Shown in pieces: positions 1-8,931 of a stretch of DNA of 21,173 nucleotides (position 1 is the stretch's first letter; every line of letters starts with the position of its first letter). Both the position numbers and the translations under genes were made by a program. The notes beneath the pieces were generated by a model. That model was not told the DNA's origin. It did not search any database and worked only from the letters and a program-made list of their open reading frames with translations. Source of the DNA: DALYLB01 sp033763135 (GTDB taxonomy: Bacteria; Acidobacteriota; Blastocatellia; RBC074); assembly GCA_033763135.1 (NCBI GenBank), contig JANRKY010000016.1, positions 1-21,173 of the forward strand. Reading direction: 5' to 3'.

Positions 1-179
1 GGGCCTCACGCGAAGACGCGAAGACGCAAAGAAGAGTGATCTCCGGGTTTTCTTCCTCTTCGCGTTCTTTCTTTTCACCCCCGCTGGCCGCGCGGCTCGC
101 GGGATTTCTGAATCGAAAGCAAAGACGCGAAGAAGACTTGCTTCTTTCCACTTCGCGCTTTCGCGTCTTCGTGTGAGGC
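1..179. repeat. Repeat-rich intergenic segment with inverted arms
   Basis: The segment opens with three tandem copies of an 8-bp unit close to GCGAAGAC (about 10-33). The same motif returns in inverted orientation at 141-179, so that GCCTCAC at 3-9 pairs with GTGAGGC at 173-179 and much of the interior is complementary with a few mismatches. A further copy lies around 121-135. I see no coding sequence. The architecture, short units arranged as a large inverted repeat between genes, is the same as at 946-1015, 1944-2138, 11393-11481 and 19001-19069. The left edge of the window may cut the element. Confidence 0.7.
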
Positions 180-196
180 TCAACTTAACGCCATTG

Positions 197-242
197 GCCT
201 TCAGGCGGCGCGTCTTTGGTGGATGGCCATCCGCCTGAAGGC
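197..242. repeat. 12-bp perfect inverted repeat
   Basis: GCCTTCAGGCGG (197-208) is the exact reverse complement of 231-242. The loop contains a second, self-complementary 12-mer, GGATGGCCATCC at 221-232, so two alternative folds exist. No T-tract follows on either side. It lies in the 470-bp stretch before the first gene. Role unknown. Confidence 0.6.
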
Positions 243-360
243 GGAACTCCGAACGTGAACTGCAAGAGTTGTTGATCTGCATCCATAAATGATTATCCCC
301 TCCTTTCTGCCCGCCGCACTCTTCTCAAAAAAACGATGAGATTTTGATTTCTCCGCGAAC

Positions 361-399
361 CTCCCTCGCAACCCATGCGTTTACCGGGTTGCGAAGGAG
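361..399 (+). other. Leader hairpin before the first gene
   Basis: CTCCCTCGCAACCC (361-374) pairs with GGGTTGCGAAGGAG (386-399), with one mismatch and an 11-nt loop. The 3' arm contains AAGGAG, followed 2 nt later by an in-frame ATG at 402, so the fold would hide that possible ribosome binding site. The better start of the downstream gene is at 471, which leaves this hairpin in its 5' leader. I could not find a convincing promoter between 243 and 470. Confidence 0.45.
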
Positions 400-470
400 A
401 GATGAGCAGAACTGCACTGCAGTCTGCCGGTACACAAATTGAAAGAACCCTATTTGAGAAGGAGAACATA

Positions 471-914
471 ATGATCAAGAAATTCATGCAGGCGATGTTT
501 CTGGCGGCGGTTGTGATGAGCGGGCTGGTTGGGAGCGCTTCGGCGCAGGTGAATACGCTGGCCACCAAAATCAAGGTCGACTTCGATTTCAATGTCGGCA
601 ACCGACAGCTGCCTGCGGGAGAGTATCGAATCAAGTTCCTCAACAACGACAACTCGCAGAAGTTGCTCATGATCAGCAGCGCCGACGGGAAGACGCATGC
701 CATCATCAATGGCATGACGGCGCCGAATACCACGCGGACGGAGCCGGGCGCGGTGACCTTCACGCAGTATGGCGACAAGTATTTCATTTCGCGCATCAAC
801 ATCGGTGATCCGGCCTTCACGCAGGAAGTGATCAAGTCGCGCGCCGAGCGCGACGCGGCCCGCATCGTGGCGAACGTCAGCACGACGCGCGTCATCGTCC
901 CGGGCAACGAATAA
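471..914 (+). CDS. Small secreted protein of unknown function
   Basis: This encodes 147 residues. I chose the ATG at 471 because AAGGAG (459-464) lies 6 nt upstream and because the product then starts with a clean signal peptide: basic MIKK, a hydrophobic core at residues 6-22, and a likely cleavage at ASA|Q (25/26). Starts at 375 or 402 are open but would bury the signal peptide. The mature part is a beta-rich domain of about 120 residues with no cysteines. It carries the pattern FDFNVGNRQLPAGEYRI near its start and ends in a string of beta-type segments. Small exported proteins with an FxVG-LPAG-Y pattern are common in Acidobacteria, to my knowledge without an assigned function. It appears to be a single-gene unit ahead of a strong hairpin at 946-1015. 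No enzyme motif was seen. Confidence 0.8.
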   Translation: MIKKFMQAMFLAAVVMSGLVGSASAQVNTLATKIKVDFDFNVGNRQLPAGEYRIKFLNNDNSQKLLMISSADGKTHAIINGMTAPNTTRTEPGAVTFTQYGDKYFISRINIGDPAFTQEVIKSRAERDAARIVANVSTTRVIVPGNE

Positions 915-945
915 CCTTTCATCGCCGCTTCCTTTCGAGGAACAC

Positions 946-1015
946 GGGCCGGGAAGAAAAGCGAATGCGCACGAATGAAACCTCATTCGTGCGCATTCGC
1001 TTTTCTTCCCGGCCC
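946..1015. repeat. 33-bp perfect inverted repeat, 4-nt loop
   Basis: Positions 946-978 are the exact reverse complement of 983-1015, with the loop AACC. The arm is built from short related pieces (GCGAATGC, CACGAATG). It starts 31 nt after the stop codon of the secreted-protein gene, so it may stop or process that transcript, but on the plus strand it is followed by AAAGATTGA rather than a T-run. It is one of several such hairpins in this window. Confidence 0.85.
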
Positions 1016-1020
1016 AAAGA

Positions 1021-1050
1021 TTGATTTTTTGCGCGGGCTGCGGGCACAAT
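1021..1050 (+). promoter_or_regulatory. Weak candidate promoter for the DUF1648-trmL pair
   Basis: TTGATT (1021-1026) and CACAAT (1045-1050) are 18 bp apart, each matching 4 of 6 sigma-70 consensus positions. Transcription would begin about 12 nt before the ATG at 1069. Only suggestive. Confidence 0.25.
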
Positions 1051-1068
1051 TCGGGAAAGGAGGCGATA

Positions 1069-1491
1069 ATGCTGGTGTTGATCAATTCGTTGTCGGTGGT
1101 CGTGTTGCTGGTGGGCTGGTGGATTGCGGTGAGCGTGTATCCCCGCCTGCCCGACCGGATTCCGATCCATTTCGGTCTTTCCGGGGAAGCGGACGGCTGG
1201 GGCGGGCGGGCGATGATTTTTCTGTTGCCGGCAGTGCAGGTCGGGATGGCGCTCCTCTTCTTTTTCGTTTTTCAACATGAGCATCGGGCGACCAGGCCGC
1301 TGTCGGAGGCTGCGCGGCTGCCGTTGCGGATGCTGACGCTCGAAATGCAGGTCATGTTCACGTGGCTGACGTGGCGGATCAGCGAGAACGCGTTCGGCCG
1401 GGCGCAGGGGCTCAGCGTCTGGTTTTTGCCGGTCATTCTGCTGGTTCTGGGAGCGACATCCGCGTGGATGGTGGTCGCGGGGAGAGGATGA
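1069..1491 (+). CDS. DUF1648-domain integral membrane protein
   Basis: This encodes 140 residues starting at an ATG with a good ribosome binding site (GAAAGGAGG, 1055-1063). Three hydrophobic helices are visible at about 2-24, 48-69 and 115-137. Between the first two lies the DUF1648 signature, PRLPDRIPIHF...G.ADGW (25-44), the conserved P-x-H-F-x3-G-x2-D motif of this family. DUF1648 proteins are bacterial membrane proteins, some linked to SdpI-type immunity, but most have no assigned function. The stop codon TGA (1489-1491) overlaps the start of trmL, so the two genes are translationally coupled. A link between the membrane protein and tRNA modification is not obvious; the coupling may reflect compact packing only. 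Confidence 0.8.
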   Translation: MLVLINSLSVVVLLVGWWIAVSVYPRLPDRIPIHFGLSGEADGWGGRAMIFLLPAVQVGMALLFFFVFQHEHRATRPLSEAARLPLRMLTLEMQVMFTWLTWRISENAFGRAQGLSVWFLPVILLVLGATSAWMVVAGRG

Positions 1492-1955
1492 TGGCGCTGC
1501 ACATTGCGCTGATCGAGCCGGAAATTCCACCGAATACGGGAAACATCGCGCGCCTCTGCGGCGCCACCTTCACGACGCTTCATCTGGTTGGAAAACTCGG
1601 CTTCCGCACCGACGAAACGGCCGTTCGCCGGGCCGGCCTCGACTATTGGGACGACGTCGAGATCCGATACCATCGCGACATCCAGGCCCTCTACGACGCC
1701 CTGCCCGAATGTCGCTTCCTCTATCTCTCGACGAAGGCCGAGCGCGTCTATACCGACTGGCAATACGCCGCCAACGATTGCCTGGTCTTCGGCCGCGAGA
1801 CGCGCGGTCTGCCCGACGAACTGCTTCGCGCCAATTGGGCGCATTGCCTGCGCATTCCAATGCCCAACCCGAAGATCCGTTCGCTCAACCTCGCGACCTC
1901 CGTCGGAATTGTGTTGTATGAGGCCTTGCGGCAGGTGGGAAACAGTAGCCGGTAG
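1491..1955 (+). CDS. trmL: tRNA (cytidine/uridine-34-2'-O)-methyltransferase TrmL
   Basis: This 154-residue SPOUT-class methyltransferase uses S-adenosylmethionine to methylate the 2'-OH of wobble nucleotide 34, in Escherichia coli on the two tRNA-Leu isoacceptors. The length matches the family (about 155). Diagnostic motifs are present: IEPEIPPNTGNIARLC near the N-terminus, FGRETRGLP, and the trefoil-knot motif IPMPNPKIRSLNLATSVGI near the C-terminus. Two adjacent ATG codons (1488 and 1491) could start it; GGGGAGAGG just upstream serves either, and both overlap the stop of the preceding gene. The last residues NSSR and the TAG stop are encoded by the first unit of the 28-bp repeat array starting at 1944, so the repeat has set the C-terminus. 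Confidence 0.93.
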   Translation: MALHIALIEPEIPPNTGNIARLCGATFTTLHLVGKLGFRTDETAVRRAGLDYWDDVEIRYHRDIQALYDALPECRFLYLSTKAERVYTDWQYAANDCLVFGRETRGLPDELLRANWAHCLRIPMPNPKIRSLNLATSVGIVLYEALRQVGNSSR

Positions 1956-2055
1956 CCGGTTGTCGGTTGTCAGTAGCCGGTAGCCAGTTGTCGGTTGTCA
2001 GTAGCCGGTAGCCGGTTGTCGGTTGTCGGTAGCCAGTAGCCAGTTGTCGGTTGTC
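1944..2055. repeat. Four tandem 28-bp units made of 7-bp heptads
   Basis: The units are 1944-1971, 1972-1999, 2000-2027 and 2028-2055, with no indels. Units 1 and 3 are identical; unit 2 differs by one base and unit 4 by three. Each unit is two RGTAGCC heptads followed by two RGTTGTC heptads, so the whole block is sixteen in-phase heptamers. This resembles the short tandemly repeated repetitive (STRR) heptanucleotide sequences described in filamentous cyanobacteria. It begins inside the last codons of trmL. Confidence 0.95.
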
Positions 2056-2098
2056 AGTTGAAAGCCGCCCGCAGCTAAAGATTTCCTGCTGCGTGCTG

Positions 2099-2134
2099 CC
2101 AACCGACAACCGGCTACCGACAACCGACAACCGA

Positions 2135-2138
<4 letters not shown>
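2099..2138. repeat. Inverted heptad arm abutting fabF
   Basis: About six heptads of the same type as 1944-2055, here in the opposite orientation (GACAACC, GGCTACC, GACAACC, GACAACC, then GACTAC). With the left array they can form a long stem across a non-repeated loop of roughly 40 nt (2060-2098). The fabF stop codon (2135-2137) lies in the last heptad. There is no T-run, so a bidirectional terminator role is possible but not shown. Confidence 0.9.
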
Positions 2139-3385
<1,247 letters not shown>

Positions 3386-3409
3386 AACGACCTTCCTTCT
3401 TCCTTCCTT

Positions 3410-3464
3410 GGCTTTTCAGAGGGGCTTTTCCGGGGGCTTTTTCGGGGCTTCTCCGGCTTCCCAG
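3410..3464 (-). repeat. Tandem AAAAGCCCC-type repeats ahead of fabF
   Basis: Read on the minus strand, the motif AAAAGCCCC (variants AGAAGCCCC, AAAAAGCCCCC, AAAAGCC) occurs four times with 11-14-nt spacing, followed by the purine-rich stretch that carries the fabF ribosome binding site. The block is strongly strand-asymmetric, with purine-rich and C-rich runs alternating. Function unknown. Confidence 0.7.
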
Positions 3465-3483
3465 CCCAATTCAGATCGAAGCC

Positions 3484-3607
3484 GCCACAAAAGGCCGCGG
3501 ACGAAGCCCGGGAGTCCTCTTCGACGAGTCTTCCGCATGGGAGTCGGGCCTGCGTGCCGCGGGCCACCGGCGCCCGTGTTGGCGGGCCTGGCAGGGCCTT
3601 TTGTGGC
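3484..3607. repeat. MITE-like element with 13-bp terminal inverted repeats
   Basis: GCCACAAAAGGCC at 3484-3496 is the exact reverse complement of 3595-3607. The 98-bp interior is GC-rich with further inverted pieces (for example CCCGGGAGTC and GACTCCC-type matches) and has no credible open frame. Size and termini fit a small non-autonomous element, but no target-site duplication is evident. It could equally be a structured RNA spacer between acpP and fabF. Confidence 0.45.
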
Positions 3608-3633
3608 TCGTGTACCTTGTGAGTGCCGGGGTC

Positions 3634-3873
3634 TTATTTCCGATGCTCGTCGATATAGGCGATGGCATCGCGGACACTCTGAATCTTTTCGGCGTCTTCA
3701 TCGGGGATTTCGATGCCGAACTCCTCCTCGAATCGCATCACGAGCTCGACCGTATCGAGCGAGTCCGCGCCGAGATCGTCGATGAAGCGGGCGTTGGCGG
3801 TGACTTCCGACTCTTCCACGCCGAGCTCATCCACAATGATCTGTTTAACCTTATCCTCAATTGATTCAGCCAT
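3634..3873 (-). CDS. acpP: Acyl carrier protein
   Basis: This 79-residue acidic protein carries growing acyl chains on a 4'-phosphopantetheine arm. The attachment site is Ser38 in the canonical GADSLDTVELVM motif. The N-terminal helix (SIEDKVKQIIVDELGV) and the acidic recognition helix are typical, and the length matches the family. I chose the ATG at 3871-3873 because GGAGG (3879-3883) lies 5 nt upstream; an open extension to 3978 has no homology. It lies between fabG and fabF, as in most bacteria. The 101-bp gap to fabG holds a degenerate heptad repeat. Confidence 0.97.
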   Translation of the reverse strand: MAESIEDKVKQIIVDELGVEESEVTANARFIDDLGADSLDTVELVMRFEEEFGIEIPDEDAEKIQSVRDAIAYIDEHRK

Positions 3874-3895
3874 GCGTTCCTCCAGTATTGATTTA

Positions 3896-3974
3896 GATTG
3901 CGGAATGTGGATTGCGGGAATGACGGTAGAGGTTCGAGATACCAGGAGACCAGACCGCGGTCCGCAATCGACAA

Positions 3975-3976
<2 letters not shown>
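3896..3976. repeat. Degenerate heptad inverted repeat between fabG and acpP
   Basis: Three heptads ATTGCGG, AATGTGG, ATTGCGG lie in phase at 3897-3917. The opposite arm, read on the minus strand, gives GATTGTC GATTGCG GACCGCG. GATTGCGGA (3896-3904) is the exact reverse complement of 3961-3969. The fabG stop codon (TGA, minus strand, 3975-3977) lies at the outer edge of the far arm. This is the same design as 1944-2138 but more decayed. Confidence 0.6.
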
Positions 3977-4718
<742 letters not shown>

Positions 4719-4760
4719 AAGGAGATCAACTCGAAATCAAATCACGTGAACGTGGGAATG

Positions 4761-4808
4761 AGAGGAGCGCGCCGGGAAGAGACGAAGACCGCGCGGCGGC
4801 GCTCCTCT
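4761..4808 (-). other. Hairpin between fabD and fabG
   Basis: AGAGGAGCGC (4761-4770) pairs exactly with GCGCTCCTCT (4799-4808), and three more pairs can form inside after a bulge. It lies in the 96-bp gap between fabD and fabG, with no U-run after it, so it is more likely an mRNA processing or stability element than a terminator. Confidence 0.4.
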
Positions 4809-4814
4809 TCCGGT

Positions 4815-5765
4815 TTATCGCGCCTGCAGGGCCGCCACGGCGGCCTGCAGGCTTTCCGCATTTTCGACGTTGAGGAGCGCGACCTCGCGTCCGGCGTCTC
4901 TGGCGATCGTTTTGACGAGGCCGGAGAGGACCTTTCCGGGGCCGACTTCGACAAAGGTCGAGACGCCCGCGTCGAGCATTCGGAGGACGCTGTCGGTCCA
5001 GCGAACGGGGCCGGAGATCTGTCGGATCAGGGCCTCGCGGGACCGCGCGCCGTCGTGGACGACGGCGGCGTCGACATTGTTGACGATGGGGAAGGAGAGG
5101 TCCTCGAAAGAGGCGGAGATGAGCGGTCCCGTCATCTTCTCCTGCGCGGGCATCATCAGCGCAGAGTGGAAGGGCGCGCTGACCTTGAGCAGCATGGCGC
5201 GTTTGGCGCCGCGCGCCTTGCATTCCTCCATGGCGCGTTCGACGGCCTCCCTGTGTCCGGCGATGACGATCTGCGAGGGCGTATTGAAATTCGCGGGGGC
5301 GCAGGCCTGCTCTCCGGCCGCGGCCTGACAGGCCTCGGAGACCTTCTCCGCGTCGATCCCGAGGATCGCCGCCATGGCGCCGACGCCGACGGGGACGGCC
5401 TCCTGCATCTGCTGCCCGCGCAGGCGAACCAGCCGGACGGCGTCGCCGAGGCGAAGGCTGCCGGCCGCGACCAGCGCGGAATATTCGCCCAGGCTGTGGC
5501 CCGCGACGAAGTCCGGCGCGATCCGGGCCTCGTCCAGCGCCCGAAAGGCGGCGATCGAGGTCGTCAGGATGGCCGGTTGCGTGTTGGCCGTCAGCTGCAG
5601 GTCCTCTTCGGGACCGTTGAAACAGAGGTGGCTCAGCGAAAAGCCCAGCGCCTGATCGGCCTCTTCAAAGACCGCGCGCGCGGCGGGGAAATGCGTGGCC
5701 AGATCCAGACCCATCCCTGCGTGCTGTGACCCCTGGCCGGGGAAGATATATGCGAGTTTGCTCAT
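4815..5765 (-). CDS. fabD: Malonyl-CoA:ACP transacylase (FabD)
   Basis: This 316-residue enzyme transfers malonyl from CoA to ACP, supplying the extender unit for FabF. The N-terminal motif YIFPGQGSQ includes the oxyanion glutamine (Gln11). The nucleophile is Ser91 in GHSLGEYSA, Arg116 lies in LRGQQM, and the catalytic His200 is in APFHSALM. I chose the ATG at 5763-5765 because it gives the standard family start MSKLAYIFPGQGSQ. A TTG at 5787-5789, overlapping the plsX stop, would add eight residues. No strong Shine-Dalgarno motif is visible, so coupling with plsX (gap 20 bp) is likely. It follows plsX directly, the place where fabH normally lies. Confidence 0.96.
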   Translation of the reverse strand: MSKLAYIFPGQGSQHAGMGLDLATHFPAARAVFEEADQALGFSLSHLCFNGPEEDLQLTANTQPAILTTSIAAFRALDEARIAPDFVAGHSLGEYSALVAAGSLRLGDAVRLVRLRGQQMQEAVPVGVGAMAAILGIDAEKVSEACQAAAGEQACAPANFNTPSQIVIAGHREAVERAMEECKARGAKRAMLLKVSAPFHSALMMPAQEKMTGPLISASFEDLSFPIVNNVDAAVVHDGARSREALIRQISGPVRWTDSVLRMLDAGVSTFVEVGPGKVLSGLVKTIARDAGREVALLNVENAESLQAAVAALQAR

Positions 5766-5785
5766 CGACGTGAAAGGTGCCGTTC

Positions 5786-6814
5786 TCAAATTTCAGCGGC
5801 GGTTATCTCGCTCAGCTCCGAATCGATCTTTTCGCTGAGGCCTTCCTTGTAGAACTCCTTGGCGATGCGAATCGCGTTGCGAATCGCCTTGGCGGTGGAG
5901 CTTCCGTGGCAGATCAGCGTGATCTGCTTGCAACCGAGAAGCGGCGCCCCGCCGAACTCGGAATAGTCGAGCCGCTTTTTGACGCTGCGAAAGGCCTGCC
6001 GCGAGAGGATGGCGCCGGTCTGCGTCATGATGGTCTGCCCGAGTTCGGTTCGCAGCAGGCCCATGATCGCCTCGACGAGTCCCTCGCTCGTTTTGAGAAT
6101 GACGTTTCCGGTAAAGCCGTCGCAGACGATGACGTCCACGTCGCCGGTGAAGATATCGCGCCCCTCGACGTTGCCGATGAAGTTGATCGGCGACTCGCGG
6201 AGCAGCATCTGCGTCTCCTTGGTCAGGTCGTTTCCCTTGATGTCCTCTTCGCCGATGCTCATCAATCCCACGCGGGGATTCTCGGCGCCGAGAATGAAGC
6301 GGGAGTAGGTGGCCCCCATGATCGCGAACTGTTTGAGGTGTTCGGGCTTGCATTCGGCGTTGGCGCCGACGTCGAGCAGGACCGTGCCCTTGCCCTTGAG
6401 GGTAGGGAAGATCCCGGCCAGGGCCGGACGATCGACCGAGGGCAGCGTTCCGAGGACGAGTTTGGCCGTGGCCATGACCGCGCCGGTGTTGCCCGCGCTG
6501 ACCAGGCCGTGGGCCTTGCCTTCGCGGACGAGCCGCGCCGCGACGCGAATGGACGAGTCCCGTTTTCGCCGCACGGCGTGGGCGACCGGATCGTCCATCG
6601 TGATCACCTCGGTGGCGTTGACGATTTCGATATGGAGGCGCTGCTTGCGGGGATTGGCGACGCCCTGTCGCTCGAGTTCGGCGCGGATGCGCGCTTCCTG
6701 CCCGACAAGCAGAATGCGCGCGCGAAGATCGCGCGCTGCCGCAATCGCGCCTTCAACTTCGATGGCAGGGGCATTGTCCCCACCCATTGCATCAACGGCG
6801 ATGGTGGTGAGCAT
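5786..6814 (-). CDS. plsX: Phosphate acyltransferase PlsX
   Basis: PlsX converts acyl-ACP and phosphate to acyl phosphate, the acyl donor for PlsY in phospholipid synthesis; it is a peripheral membrane enzyme. The 342-residue product matches the family from AVDAMGGDNAP at the N-terminus through SAGNTGA, LLDVGANAE, VCDGFTGN and FGGAPLLG. The ATG at 6812-6814 aligns with the usual start but has no Shine-Dalgarno sequence. A TTG at 6848-6850, nine nt after GAGGAG, would add twelve residues (MSPASSPQPLLP). Both lie in or next to a three-part hairpin at 6823-6891, so the start codon is uncertain. The gene follows rpmF and precedes fabD. Confidence 0.95.
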   Translation of the reverse strand: MLTTIAVDAMGGDNAPAIEVEGAIAAARDLRARILLVGQEARIRAELERQGVANPRKQRLHIEIVNATEVITMDDPVAHAVRRKRDSSIRVAARLVREGKAHGLVSAGNTGAVMATAKLVLGTLPSVDRPALAGIFPTLKGKGTVLLDVGANAECKPEHLKQFAIMGATYSRFILGAENPRVGLMSIGEEDIKGNDLTKETQMLLRESPINFIGNVEGRDIFTGDVDVIVCDGFTGNVILKTSEGLVEAIMGLLRTELGQTIMTQTGAILSRQAFRSVKKRLDYSEFGGAPLLGCKQITLICHGSSTAKAIRNAIRIAKEFYKEGLSEKIDSELSEITAAEI

Positions 6815-6822
6815 AGGAAGCA

Positions 6823-6891
6823 GGGGCTGTGGGCTGGAAGCCGGAGACAAAGGAGGTCTCTCCTCGTCTTCGGCTCCCCGCCCACAGCCCC
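6823..6891 (-). promoter_or_regulatory. Three-part hairpin in the rpmF-plsX gap
   Basis: Three nested stems are visible: 6823-6834 with 6880-6891 (12 bp, perfect), 6839-6848 with 6866-6875 (10 bp, one G-U type mismatch), and 6851-6855 with 6860-6864 (5 bp, apex). In the minus-strand RNA the apex contains GAGGAG, the only ribosome binding site near plsX. The base ends 8 nt before the plsX ATG. No U-run follows. A translational switch or an RNase processing point between rpmF and plsX is plausible. Confidence 0.6.
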
Positions 6892-6904
6892 TTCAGGTTC
6901 CGAG

Positions 6905-7084
6905 TTAGGCTTCTTTGGCGACCACGTTGCGTCCGGCATAGAACCCGCATTGCGGGCAGACGCGGTGCGGAAGTTTCTTGCTGCCGCAGTTGGCGCAGGT
7001 CGAAAGATTGGTGCGTTCCAGCGCATCGTGCGTGCGGCGCTTGCGGCTGCGGGATTTCGAATGGCGTCGTTTCGGATTCGGCAT
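6905..7084 (-). CDS. rpmF: 50S ribosomal protein L32
   Basis: This encodes 59 residues, starting MPNPKRRHSKSRSRKRR. The basic N-terminal tail is followed by a zinc-ribbon with CANC (Cys30, Cys33) and CPQC (Cys43, Cys46), so this is the zinc-binding form of L32. The segment GFYAGRNVV is the usual C-terminal signature. The ATG at 7082-7084 has GGAG 8 nt upstream. It lies between yceD and plsX, the classical arrangement linking ribosome assembly and lipid synthesis. Because it is so short it is easily missed by automated calling. Confidence 0.97.
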   Translation of the reverse strand: MPNPKRRHSKSRSRKRRTHDALERTNLSTCANCGSKKLPHRVCPQCGFYAGRNVVAKEA

Positions 7085-7112
7085 GACTTCTCTCCAGTAA
7101 TGAATGATTCGG

Positions 7113-7646
7113 TTATTTCTTCTTTTCCATCTCGGCTTTCAAACCGGCGAGCGCCTGCCATCGCGGATCGATCGGCTGCGAACACTGGCACTGCTCGAGG
7201 TTCAAATCGGCGCCGCACTGTGGGCAGAGCCCGCGGCACGCTTCGCGGCAGAGCACGCGATTCGGGAGGTTCAACTCGATCTGCTCCATCACCAGATCGT
7301 CGAGATTGATCTCGTCATTCTCGAAGGTGGCGAAATCCAGTTCCTGCTTCTGCAGCTCGATCTCGCCCGCCTGCCCGCTTCCGGCTTCGGCCGGAGTATA
7401 GAGGAGTTCAAAAGGAATGGCGACGGGGGTCTCGATCTCCGTCAGGCAGCGATCGCAGGGGACGACGAACATTGTCGTGATCTCACCCCGCACGCGCATA
7501 TCCATTCCCACGCGATCCACCCTGCCGGCGACCCGGGGAAGCTCGCGAAATTCGAACTCCCGCCCGGTCGTGTCGAGTTCGCCGGCCTGATATTGATGAT
7601 TGAAGCGGATCCCGTCCGGCGGCATCCGCACCAGCGAAATGATCAT
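7113..7646 (-). CDS. yceD: DUF177 / YceD-family protein
   Basis: This 177-residue protein belongs to the family upstream of rpmF in most bacteria. In E. coli and plants DUF177 proteins are linked to 23S rRNA accumulation or processing; the molecular activity is not settled. The conserved CDRC pair (Cys64, Cys67) is present, as is a C-terminal cluster CREACRGLCPQCG (Cys133, 137, 141, 144) plus Cys153 and Cys155, which looks like a metal site. I chose the ATG at 7644-7646 because GAGGAG lies 4 nt upstream. It is the first gene of the lipid/ribosome operon, with its start about 23 nt from the predicted transcription start. Confidence 0.92.
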   Translation of the reverse strand: MIISLVRMPPDGIRFNHQYQAGELDTTGREFEFRELPRVAGRVDRVGMDMRVRGEITTMFVVPCDRCLTEIETPVAIPFELLYTPAEAGSGQAGEIELQKQELDFATFENDEINLDDLVMEQIELNLPNRVLCREACRGLCPQCGADLNLEQCQCSQPIDPRWQALAGLKAEMEKKK

Positions 7647-7675
7647 AAATCTCCTCGACGACGGCAAAGGGCGTA

Positions 7676-7703
7676 ATTATATTTCCGTACAGGCCTTTGT
7701 CAA
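7676..7703 (-). promoter_or_regulatory. Consensus sigma-70 promoter for the yceD-fabF operon
   Basis: Read on the minus strand, TTGACA (7698-7703) and TATAAT (7676-7681) are both perfect hexamers, separated by 16 bp. Predicted initiation is near 7669, about 23 nt before the yceD start. It diverges from the argC promoter. Confidence 0.88.
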
Positions 7704-7704
7704 C

Positions 7705-7726
7705 CATGCACGGAGGCATGCACGGA
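7705..7726. repeat. Two 10-bp direct repeats upstream of the divergent promoters
   Basis: CATGCACGGA occurs at 7705-7714 and again at 7717-7726, a 12-bp period. The pair abuts the -35 box of the yceD promoter on its upstream side, a suitable place for a regulator, but I cannot name one. Confidence 0.4.
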
Positions 7727-7826
7727 TGTTTCGCGCGAACCCGCGGTCGCCAGGGCGCGAAATCGCGGGCGCTTCGCGGGGCGGACGATTTGTAATGAGG
7801 CGTCACGCCGCGTCCCGCAAAGCGCT

Positions 7827-7854
7827 TTGTATCCGGGGAGGCATCGTGTAAACT
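7827..7854 (+). promoter_or_regulatory. Candidate promoter for the arginine cluster
   Basis: TTGTAT (7827-7832) and TAAACT (7849-7854) with a 16-bp spacer resemble sigma-70 boxes, each matching 4 of 6 positions. Initiation near 7861 would leave a leader of about 33 nt before argC. I see no ArgR-like operator. Confidence 0.5.
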
Positions 7855-7893
7855 TCCCGCTTCTTTTTTACCCAATGAGTAAGGAGAGTGTTC

Positions 7894-8927
<1,034 letters not shown>

Positions 8928-8931
<4 letters not shown>

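Noticed and set aside
1944..2055. CRISPR array interpretation of the four 28-bp units
   Set aside because: Units are directly contiguous without spacers and have an internal 7-bp period.
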